Below are positions 1 through 5,840 of a stretch of DNA of 8,364 nt, piece after piece. Source of the DNA: an uncultured Micrococcus sp. (GTDB taxonomy: Bacteria > Actinomycetota > Actinomycetes > Actinomycetales > Micrococcaceae); NCBI GenBank assembly GCA_946222435.1, contig CAMIOJ010000081.1, forward strand, positions 1 to 8,364, read 5' to 3'. The notes under the pieces were generated by a model. It made no database searches. It was not told the origin of the DNA and was given only the letters and a program-made list of their open reading frames with translations. Made by a program: the position numbers and the translations under genes. The first letter of the stretch is position 1. Every line of letters begins with the position of its first letter.

Positions 1-52
1 CACCCGGCAGGCGTGCCCTCCCGCGCGCCCACGGCCGTCTCCTCTCCGGCGC

Positions 53-505
53 ATGCGGGCCGAGCGCGGCGCCGTCACCGCCGAGTATGCGGCGCTGCTG
101 CCGGTGGCCGTGCTGGTCATCGCCGGCGTGGTGGCCACCGGCGGGGTCGGACTGCAGCAGGTCCGCAACCAGGATGCCGCCGGTGCCGCGGCACGGATCC
201 TCGCCCGCGGCGACTCCCCGGAGCAGGCCGTGCAGGCCGTCACCCGCATGGCCGGGGACGGCGCCGAGCTGGTCCACCACGACGACGGCACCTGGGTCAC
301 CGTGACCGTCGCCCGGGGCGCCCCCGGGCCGCTGGGCTGGTTCCCGGACCTGCAGGTGAAGGCCGAGGCCTCGGCACCGAACCAGCAGGTGTCGGCCGGG
401 GCGGACACAGAGGATCCGCCGGCGGACGGCGACGCGGCCGATCCCGGACAGGCCGCACCCGGGGCGGACGCCGAGCCTGACGGAGAGGGGAGCGAGGCAC
501 CATGA
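53..505 (+). CDS. TadE-family pseudopilin-like protein (start uncertain)
   Basis: This is a 150-residue protein of the TadE type, a minor pseudopilin of the tad/Flp pilus assembly system, expected in the cytoplasmic membrane with its C-terminal part outside. The N-terminus reads ERGAVTAEYA, which fits the Flp-type prepilin pattern G|xxxxEY: cleavage after G6 would put Glu at +5 and Tyr at +6. One hydrophobic segment follows at about residues 13-36. Residues 80-110 hold a short extracellular stretch including WVTVTV, and residues 110-150 are a low-complexity tail rich in Ala, Asp, Glu, Pro and Gly. The ATG at 53 gives a plausible six-residue leader, but it lacks a Shine-Dalgarno sequence and the frame stays open to the window edge, so the true start could lie upstream. 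The stop overlaps the next gene's ATG (ATGA). Family assignment rests on motif and context, not on a search. Confidence 0.8.
   Translation: MRAERGAVTAEYAALLPVAVLVIAGVVATGGVGLQQVRNQDAAGAAARILARGDSPEQAVQAVTRMAGDGAELVHHDDGTWVTVTVARGAPGPLGWFPDLQVKAEASAPNQQVSAGADTEDPPADGDAADPGQAAPGADAEPDGEGSEAP
487..492 (+). promoter_or_regulatory. Ribosome binding site of the second TadE-like gene
   Basis: A GGGGAG purine run lies inside the end of the preceding gene, nine bases before the ATG at 502. It supports that ATG as the start. No ATG, GTG or TTG lies in frame between the previous in-frame stop (478-480) and 502. Confidence 0.5.
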
Positions 506-894
506 GCGGCACGCTCACCGCCCTCGGCACGGCGTCCCTGGGGCTGGGGCTGTGCGTCCTCGTGGCCGGCGTGGGCCAGGGAGCACACACGGCGGCCGCG
601 GCCAGCTCTGCAGCGGACCTGTCCGCCCTCGCCGCCGCCGACGCCCTGCGCGGGGTCGACCCGACCGGCACCGACGCCTGCACCCTGGCCGAGGCCACGG
701 CCGGGCGCAACGGCGCCCGCCTGACCTCCTGCGAACCCGGGGAGCAGTCCACCGTGACGGTCACCGTCGCCGTGGAGCAGGTCTTCGGCGCGGACGCGGA
801 GGCCACCGCCAGGGCGGGTCCGCCGACCGGGGCGATCCTGCCGGACGAACCGGACAAGGGTCCCGCCGACGCGGATCCCGATGCGGACGAATGA
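502..894 (+). CDS. Rv3654c-type TadE-like protein
   Basis: This 130-residue protein resembles the small actinobacterial TadE-like family named after M. tuberculosis Rv3654c, which occurs beside a DEAH helicase and the tad secretion genes. It has one hydrophobic segment at about residues 7-28, then the Ala-rich run SSAADLSALAAADAL at 35-49 that is characteristic of the family. Cys60 and Cys77 flank a NGARL segment, and an extracellular disulphide between them is possible. A VTVTVAV strand follows at 84-90. Residues 107-130 are an acidic, Pro/Asp-rich tail. Unlike its neighbour it lacks the Glu/Tyr prepilin-cleavage motif. Its start overlaps the preceding stop (ATGA), so the two genes are translationally coupled. 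It ends 8 bases from the stop of the convergent RDD gene. A minor pseudopilin or pilus-assembly role is inferred from context only. Confidence 0.8.
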   Translation: MSGTLTALGTASLGLGLCVLVAGVGQGAHTAAAASSAADLSALAAADALRGVDPTGTDACTLAEATAGRNGARLTSCEPGEQSTVTVTVAVEQVFGADAEATARAGPPTGAILPDEPDKGPADADPDADE

Positions 895-902
895 CCCCGG
901 CG

Positions 903-1442
903 TCAGCCCGCCGCGGCGTGCCCCACCCGCGAGCCGGCCAGCCGATCGTGCAGCGGCCGTCCCGGTTCCAGGACCGTCTGCGCCACGCCCAGGGCGACGG
1001 CACCGTAGGCGAGCACTCCGCTGACCCACACCAGTGCGTCAGGTCCCCGCTCGCCACGGTAGACGGCGTGGATGGTCACCGTGTGACCGGCCAGCCACGG
1101 CACCAGGACCTTGGCCGCGGCACGGGCCCCGGCCTGGGAGGCGGTCAGCCGAGTGCCGTCGTCGGTGCAGACCCGCAGGCCCATCCGCCGCTTCCCCGGC
1201 GTGGCTCCGGTGGCGGACTGCTCGGCGCAGGCCGCCCATGCGGCCGCCACGATCGGCGGGATGGTACCGAGCGCGTGGACCACGGGCTCGGGCATGATCG
1301 GCCACCGGTGCCGGGCCGCGAGCCCGAGGGGCACCGTCGCCGCGGCCACACCGAGGTAGCAGGCCACGTCGATCCCGTAGGCGGCCAGTCTGCGGGCCGC
1401 CAGTGGGTGCAGGGCAGAAGTGAGGGAGCGGGGACTGCGCAT
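903..1442 (-). CDS. RDD family membrane protein
   Basis: This 179-residue polytopic membrane protein has the RDD-family signatures. An Arg followed by Ile-Asp lies in the first helix (RRLAAYGID, residues 17-25), TPGKRRMGLRV lies at 81-91, and LHDRLAGSRV lies at 164-173 near the C-terminus. Hydrophobic segments are at about 22-42, 53-73, 105-125 and 134-156. RDD proteins have varied and mostly unknown roles, with some linked to ion transport, so no substrate can be given. The reading frame stays open far upstream, but I chose the ATG at 1442. A GGAGG sits six bases before it, family homology begins just after it, and the upstream extension is antisense-type sequence over the helicase gene. It is the last gene of the minus-strand block, 155 bases after the helicase stop, and may be co-transcribed with it. 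Confidence 0.85.
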   Translation of the reverse strand: MRSPRSLTSALHPLAARRLAAYGIDVACYLGVAAATVPLGLAARHRWPIMPEPVVHALGTIPPIVAAAWAACAEQSATGATPGKRRMGLRVCTDDGTRLTASQAGARAAAKVLVPWLAGHTVTIHAVYRGERGPDALVWVSGVLAYGAVALGVAQTVLEPGRPLHDRLAGSRVGHAAAG

Positions 1443-1448
1443 CGAGGG

Positions 1449-1453
1449 CCTCC
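1449..1453 (-). promoter_or_regulatory. Ribosome binding site of the RDD gene
   Basis: On the minus strand a GGAGG lies six bases before the ATG at 1442. This fixes the start of a gene whose frame is otherwise open for more than a kilobase upstream. Confidence 0.65.
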
Positions 1454-1560
1454 GATTCGACGGGCGCAACGGCTCGGCACCATCGTCGCACTCGTCCACG
1501 GCGGGGGCACGGTCCGCCCGACGCCGCCACCCGGGCCGGGCCCCGTCATGGAGCTCGGCT

Positions 1561-1604
1561 CCGCCCGGAGGCTCGACGCGCGCCACCGCCCGGAGGCTCA
1601 ACGC
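1561..1604. repeat. Short near-perfect direct repeat at the helicase stop codon
   Basis: Two 19-base copies lie at 1561-1579 and 1586-1604, beginning 25 bases apart and differing at one position (CCGCCCGGAGGCTC followed by G or A, then ACGC). The second copy contains the helicase stop codon (1598-1600 on the minus strand); the single mismatch falls next to it. It looks like a local slippage-type duplication. A function is not apparent. On the minus strand the outer copy can form a small hairpin (CTCCG/CGGAG). Confidence 0.75.
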
Positions 1605-4075
1605 CCGTCGTCCTCCTGCGGAGCCACGGCGAACTCCTCCGGCAGCACCCGCTCGGCGGGCACCTCGGCCAGGTGGTCGAACGTCCGGGAGAGCAGGGCC
1701 AGCACGGTCAGGGCGCCGGCCTTGTCCAGCGGCGAGTTCCGGTTGCCGCACTTCGGGGACTGCACGCAGGAGGGGCAGCCGTCCTCGCACTCGCACGTCG
1801 CCACGGCCGCCGCGGTGGCGTTCACCCAGCGCCGTGCCTGCACGAACCCGCGCTCGGCGAAGCCGGCGCCGCCGGGGCGGCCGTCGTAGACGAACACCGT
1901 GGGCACGCCGGTGTCCGGGTGCAGGACCATGGACACGCCGCCGATGTCCCAGCGGTCGTTGGACGCCACCAGCGGCATCATGCCGATCATCGCGTGCTCG
2001 GCCGCGTGCAGGGCGCCGGGCAGTCGGTCCGCGGTCAGCCCCGCGGCCACCAGCTCCTCGGAGCCCGCCTGGTACCAGACCGCCTGCGTGAACAGGTCCC
2101 GTGCCGGCAGCTCCAACGGCTCCTCGCCGAGGACCTCGCCGGAGATCAGCGCCTTGCGCTGGTAGGAGACCACCTGGGTGGTCACACGGACGTCGCCCAG
2201 GGACCAGCGCACCGAGGACCCGGCCGCGGCCGCCTGCCGGGAGATGCCCTGGATCTCGATCTGAGTGACGTCCCGGGCGGTGGTGAAGTAGTCCGGCCAT
2301 GCCCGCTGCACGATCACGGCGTGCGCGTCCTCGTCCAGCTCCAGCACCAGGTAGGTCCGGTTCTGATGGACGTACACGGCACCCGGGTGCGCCTGGTAGT
2401 GGGTCTGCGGCGAGTCCATGGTGCCCAGCAGGGCGCTGGAGGCGGCGTCGATGATCTGCACAGGCCCGCCGCCGTCGTCCCGCAGGGACACCATGCCGGC
2501 CGCATGCTCGGGGTGCGTCCAGAACCAGCCGGCCGGCCGGCGCCGCAGCAGGCCCTGCTCGCACAGCCGCTCCACCAGCTGCCGCACGGCCTCCGGCTCC
2601 CCGAACCGCGGCAGGTCCTCCGGCGTCAGTGGCAGCTCGGCCGCCGCCGCGCACAGCTGGGCGCCGAGCAGGTGCGGATTGGTCGGGTCCACCACGGTGT
2701 CCTCCACACCCAGGTCGAACACCGCCTCCGGGTGCTCCACCAGGAAGGTGTCCAGGGGGTCGTCCGAGGCCACGAAGAACGCCAGGGACTCGCCGCCGGA
2801 GCGGCCCGCCCGGCCGATCTGCTGGAAGAACGAGGCGCGCGTGCCCGGCCAGCCCGCCACCACCACCGCGTCCAGCCCGGCGATGTCGATGCCCATCTCC
2901 AACGCCGGCGTCGAGGCCATGCCGAGCAGCTCGCCCGAGCGCAGCTGCGCCTCGAGCTCCCGCCGCTCCTCGGGCAGGTACCCGGAGCGGTAGGCCGCGA
3001 TCCGGCCACCCAGCCCGGGCTCGACCTCCTCGAGCTGGCTGCGGGCGATCGAGGAGATGGACTCCGCCCCGCGCCGGGACCTGATGAACGCCAGCGTCCG
3101 CACGCCCTGCAGGGCCAGGTCGGTGACCAGGTCCGCGGCCGTCGCGGTGGCCGAGCGTCGCACCGGCGCCCCGTGCTCGCCGCGGCGGTCCGTCAGCTCG
3201 GGCTCCCAGAACGCGACGGTGACGGCTCCGTGCGGCGAGCCGTCCTCGGACACCGGCGCCGCCTCCGCGCCGATCAGCGCGGAGAAGTGCTCGGCCGGGG
3301 CCGCAGAGGTGGCCGAGGCCCCGATGAACACCGTCTCGCCCCGGCCACGCCGATAATGCGCCGCGATCCGGCGCAGCCGTCGCAGCAGGATCGCCACCTG
3401 CGAGCCGAACACCCCGCGGTAGGTGTGTGCCTCGTCCACCACCACGTAGGCCAGGTTCCGGAAGAACTCCGCCCAGCGCTCGTGGTGCGGCAGGATCCCC
3501 ACGTGCAGCATGTCCGGGTTGGTCATGATCACCGAGGCGTTCTGGCGTGCCCAGGCGCGCTCGGCCGGATCGGTGTCCCCGTCATACGGGGCCGCCCGCA
3601 GCCCGGGCATCCCCTGCTCCGCGATCCGCGTCCAGGACGCCAGCTGGTCCGCGCCCAGCGCCTTCGTCGGTGCCAGGTACAGCACGGTCGCCCTGGGATC
3701 CTCGGCCAGGGTGGACGCCACGGCCAGCTGATAGGCCAAGGACTTGCCGGAGGCGGTGCCGGTGGCCACCACCACGTGCCGGCCGTCCAAGGCGGCCTCG
3801 GCGGCCTGCACCTGGTGCGACCAGGGGCGTTCGACCCCGAGCGCGCCGAGGGCCCGCACGAACCCCTCGGGGGTACGTGCGGGCCAGTCGACCGGTCGCG
3901 CCGACCGGGCAGGCAGGTGACGGAGGTGCCTGACCTGCTCCGGGAGACGCCGGCGGCCGAGGGCGACGCAGACCGCCGCCGCATGCTCACTGCCGGAGGG
4001 TGCGGGGCCGTCGTCGGGAAGGGGCCCCGCCGAGGGCGCGCCCCACGGACCCGGGGTGGGGAAGGAGTCGGTCAC
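1598..4075 (-). CDS. MrfA-type DEAH-box superfamily 2 helicase
   Basis: This is an 825-residue ATP-dependent helicase with a full superfamily 2 motif set: a Q-like region (PWSHQ, about 84-88), Walker A ATGTASGKS (104-112), the Ia-like LAPTKAL, Walker B DEAH (214-217), motif III SAT (254-256), TLAFIRSRRG (about 327-336), MASTPALEMGID (386-397) and the motif VI arginines QQIGRAGR (418-425). A cluster of five cysteines (761, 763, 767, 770, 776) near the C-terminus matches the MrfA zinc-binding domain, formerly DUF1998. Bacillus MrfA acts in repair of mitomycin lesions, so a DNA-repair role is plausible here but unproven. The actinobacterial branch sits beside tad genes, as here. The start is GTG at 4075 in a GTGA overlap with the acetyltransferase stop, and no strong Shine-Dalgarno is seen. 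The first 45 residues are Pro-rich and probably disordered. The long antisense frames over this gene are shadows. Confidence 0.93.
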   Translation of the reverse strand: MTDSFPTPGPWGAPSAGPLPDDGPAPSGSEHAAAVCVALGRRRLPEQVRHLRHLPARSARPVDWPARTPEGFVRALGALGVERPWSHQVQAAEAALDGRHVVVATGTASGKSLAYQLAVASTLAEDPRATVLYLAPTKALGADQLASWTRIAEQGMPGLRAAPYDGDTDPAERAWARQNASVIMTNPDMLHVGILPHHERWAEFFRNLAYVVVDEAHTYRGVFGSQVAILLRRLRRIAAHYRRGRGETVFIGASATSAAPAEHFSALIGAEAAPVSEDGSPHGAVTVAFWEPELTDRRGEHGAPVRRSATATAADLVTDLALQGVRTLAFIRSRRGAESISSIARSQLEEVEPGLGGRIAAYRSGYLPEERRELEAQLRSGELLGMASTPALEMGIDIAGLDAVVVAGWPGTRASFFQQIGRAGRSGGESLAFFVASDDPLDTFLVEHPEAVFDLGVEDTVVDPTNPHLLGAQLCAAAAELPLTPEDLPRFGEPEAVRQLVERLCEQGLLRRRPAGWFWTHPEHAAGMVSLRDDGGGPVQIIDAASSALLGTMDSPQTHYQAHPGAVYVHQNRTYLVLELDEDAHAVIVQRAWPDYFTTARDVTQIEIQGISRQAAAAGSSVRWSLGDVRVTTQVVSYQRKALISGEVLGEEPLELPARDLFTQAVWYQAGSEELVAAGLTADRLPGALHAAEHAMIGMMPLVASNDRWDIGGVSMVLHPDTGVPTVFVYDGRPGGAGFAERGFVQARRWVNATAAAVATCECEDGCPSCVQSPKCGNRNSPLDKAGALTVLALLSRTFDHLAEVPAERVLPEEFAVAPQEDDGR

Positions 4076-4845
4076 CGACCCATCGTGCCCGTGTGCTCCG
4101 GGCTGTGGATGGACTCGCCGTCCCCGCGGACCCAGATGGACACCGGCGTCAGGTCGGTCCAGCCGAGGTGGCCGTAGAGCAGCTGTCCGTCCGGGGAGGC
4201 CACGAGCAGGCCCTCGGAGAGGTCGCCCTGGCTCATCGCCTCGGAGGTCAGGTAGCGCATCACCAGGGAGCCCAGGCCCTTGCGGCGGTGCTGCGGTGAG
4301 GTCCAGATGCGGTCGTACACGGCCGTGGTGCCGTCGAAGGTCACCCAGCCCATGGCGGCGAGCTCGTCCTCGCCCTCCGGGGCGGTCGAGGCGCCGGTGG
4401 CCACGATCCGCAGCCGGCGACTGCCGGTGACGGGCTCGTCCACGCGGGCCTCGTAGCCCTCGGGCAGCAGCGGCGGCTCCACGTCCTGGACCTCGAGGTC
4501 CATCTCCACGGTCATGAGCCGCTCGGAGTCCACGGCCTGCTTCAGACCCGCGCCGGCCAGGTCCGCCTCGGCCTCGCCGAAGACGGTCAGCATGCGCTCC
4601 GGGTGCTCCTGCAGGTCCTTCAGGATGGGGTCGAGCTCGGCCTGCGTCGGAGCCACGAGCACGTATTCCCAGGCCGCGGGGACGTCCATCGTGGCCCGCC
4701 CCGAGCCGCCCGGGATCATGCCGGCCGGCCGCGAGGTGCGCAGGGCCGAGCGGATCCGTCCGTCCTGGTGGGTCTCGTAGCCGCGGGAGCGCGACCAGGC
4801 CTCGAACCAGGTGTCCACCAGTGCATCGTCTTTGAAGTCCGTCAT
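4072..4845 (-). CDS. GNAT family N-acetyltransferase
   Basis: This is a 257-residue protein whose C-terminal half carries the GNAT fold signatures. The acetyl-CoA pyrophosphate-binding loop is QHRRKGLGS at 185-193, matching R/Q-x-x-G-x-G. It is preceded by the strand AVYDRIWTSP (175-184) and followed by a helix. The motif B-like segment LLYGHLGW lies at 222-229. The N-terminal 140 residues are less typical and may be a degenerate second domain. The substrate is unknown and nothing in the sequence identifies it. The ATG at 4845 has no good Shine-Dalgarno but sits seven bases after a TAGTGT hexamer, which would fit leaderless translation. The stop overlaps the helicase GTG (GTGA), so this is the promoter-proximal gene of the minus-strand operon and is coupled to the helicase. 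Confidence 0.85.
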   Translation of the reverse strand: MTDFKDDALVDTWFEAWSRSRGYETHQDGRIRSALRTSRPAGMIPGGSGRATMDVPAAWEYVLVAPTQAELDPILKDLQEHPERMLTVFGEAEADLAGAGLKQAVDSERLMTVEMDLEVQDVEPPLLPEGYEARVDEPVTGSRRLRIVATGASTAPEGEDELAAMGWVTFDGTTAVYDRIWTSPQHRRKGLGSLVMRYLTSEAMSQGDLSEGLLVASPDGQLLYGHLGWTDLTPVSIWVRGDGESIHSPEHTGTMGR

Positions 4846-4852
4846 GCCTCTG

Positions 4853-4858
4853 ACACTA
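4853..4858 (-). promoter_or_regulatory. Candidate -10 box for the acetyltransferase-helicase operon
   Basis: On the minus strand TAGTGT (TAnnnT class) ends seven bases before the ATG at 4845, placing the predicted transcription start at or next to the ATG. No convincing -35 element is visible 16-18 bases upstream. The absence of a Shine-Dalgarno before this ATG agrees with a leaderless transcript. Confidence 0.4.
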
Positions 4859-4917
4859 GCCCGCCGCCGTGAGCTGGGCCACGGAGTGTGACCGGAATGG
4901 AATGAACGGGTGCGGAC

Positions 4918-4923
4918 TAGGCT
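4918..4923 (+). promoter_or_regulatory. Candidate -10 box for the trhO-methyltransferase operon
   Basis: TAGGCT, a common actinobacterial form of TAnnnT, ends eight bases before the ATG at 4932, so transcription would start within about two bases of the start codon. There is no Shine-Dalgarno in this gap. A leaderless mRNA is the simplest reading. No good -35 match is seen. Confidence 0.5.
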
Positions 4924-4931
4924 GAACGCCG

Positions 4932-5840
4932 ATGAGCCCGACGACCGTCTCCCGCATCGCCCTCTACTACCGCTTCGCCCCGCTGGCCGACCCCGAGGCG
5001 GTGCGCCTGTGGCAGCGCACCCTCTGCCGGCAGCTGGGTCTGACCGGGCGGATCATCGTGTCCCCGCAGGGCCTCAACGGCACGGTGGGAGGCCCCGTGG
5101 ACGCCGTGAAGCAGTACGTGAAGCAGACCCGCGAGCACCCCGCCTTCCGTGACCTGGAGGTCAAGTGGTCGGACGGCTCGGCGGAGGACTTCCCGCGCCT
5201 GTCCGTGAAGGTGAAGCCCGAGCTCGTGGCCTTCGGCGCCCCGGAGCGCATCCGGGTGGACGAGACCGGGGTGGTGGGCACCGGCGAGCACCTGTCCCCG
5301 CAGCGGGTGAACGAGCTCGTGGCCGAGCGCGCCGGCACGGACCGCCCGGTGGTCTTCCTGGACGGCCGGAACACGGTGGAGGCGCAGATCGGCCGCTTCG
5401 AGGGCGCCGTGGTCCCGGCGGCCCAGACCACCCGGGACCTGCTCGCGGCCGTGGACTCCGGCGCCCTGGACCATCTCAAGGACTCGCCCGTGGTCTCGTA
5501 CTGCACCGGTGGGGTGCGCTGCGAGATCCTCTCCGCGCTGCTGAAGGACCGCGGGTTCGCGGAGGTCTACCAGCTCGACGGCGGCATCGTCCGCTACGGC
5601 GAGGCCTTCGGGGACTCCGGCCTGTGGCACGGCGAGCTCGCCGTCTTCGACCGCCGCCTGTCCACCCGCTTCACCGACGACGCCGAGACCATCGGCCGCT
5701 GCCACGGCTGCCAGACACCCACCTCGGACCTGCGCAACTGCGCCGACCCGGCCTGCACCACCCTCACCGTCCGCTGCGCCGACTGCGCACAGGACGCCTC
5801 CTGGACCTGTCCCGTCTGCACCGCTCGGAGCGCCGCATGA
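4932..5840 (+). CDS. trhO: tRNA uridine(34) hydroxylase TrhO (rhodanese-domain, UPF0176)
   Basis: This 302-residue protein is collinear with the TrhO/YceA family. These enzymes use oxygen to hydroxylate uridine 34 of certain tRNAs to 5-hydroxyuridine, the precursor of wobble derivatives such as mo5U and cmo5U. The N-terminal part has the conserved SPQGLNGTVGG (44-54) and VKVKPELVAFG (92-102). The middle is a rhodanese domain with FLDGRNTVE (142-150) and the active-site loop YCTGGVRCE (190-198), where Cys191 is the catalytic cysteine. The C-terminus has eight cysteines (257, 260, 270, 275, 282, 285, 293, 296), mostly as CxxC pairs, likely binding zinc. The ATG at 4932 is supported by family alignment and by the -10 box just upstream. 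The stop overlaps the next gene (ATGA), so the two are coupled. The antisense frame over this gene is not considered real. Confidence 0.93.
   Translation: MSPTTVSRIALYYRFAPLADPEAVRLWQRTLCRQLGLTGRIIVSPQGLNGTVGGPVDAVKQYVKQTREHPAFRDLEVKWSDGSAEDFPRLSVKVKPELVAFGAPERIRVDETGVVGTGEHLSPQRVNELVAERAGTDRPVVFLDGRNTVEAQIGRFEGAVVPAAQTTRDLLAAVDSGALDHLKDSPVVSYCTGGVRCEILSALLKDRGFAEVYQLDGGIVRYGEAFGDSGLWHGELAVFDRRLSTRFTDDAETIGRCHGCQTPTSDLRNCADPACTTLTVRCADCAQDASWTCPVCTARSAA
5827..5830 (+). promoter_or_regulatory. Ribosome binding site of the methyltransferase gene
   Basis: A GGAG within the last codons of trhO lies six bases before the ATG at 5837. With the ATGA overlap, it supports this start over the long upstream frame extension that runs out of phase through trhO. 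Confidence 0.55.

Noticed and set aside
1..52. Possible end of an upstream tad pilin gene
   Set aside because: All three plus-strand frames are open through here and no stop or recognisable C-terminus is visible, so a separate gene cannot be supported.
295..307. Perfect inverted repeat GGTCAC-C-GTGACC, with a similar GTGAC-G-GTCAC at 754-764
   Set aside because: Both lie within codons for a VTVTV strand in the TadE-like genes. Alternating Val and Thr codons in GC-rich DNA produce such palindromes, and there is no promoter context.
1533..1543. GGGCC-G-GGCCC inverted repeat between the helicase and RDD genes, considered as a terminator
   Set aside because: The one-base centre cannot form a stable loop and no U tract follows on either strand. 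The 155-base gap otherwise holds only the direct repeat and the RDD ribosome binding site.
552..1889. A 445-codon plus-strand frame running across the second TadE gene, the RDD gene and the helicase end
   Set aside because: It crosses three well-supported genes, its product is low-complexity Arg/Gly/Pro, and no start signal was found.
1443..2654. The long upstream extension of the RDD reading frame
   Set aside because: It overlaps the helicase in another frame and is compositionally shadow-like. A GGAGG at the right distance marks the ATG at 1442 as the start.
1673..4177. An 834-codon open frame on the plus strand opposite the helicase
   Set aside because: Its product is Arg/Gly/His-rich with no recognisable domain. 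It is the usual antisense by-product of extreme GC at third codon positions over a clear helicase gene.
5165..5836. The upstream extension of the methyltransferase frame through trhO
   Set aside because: It is Arg/Gly/Pro-rich sequence out of phase with trhO. The ATG at 5837 with GGAG and the ATGA overlap is the better start.
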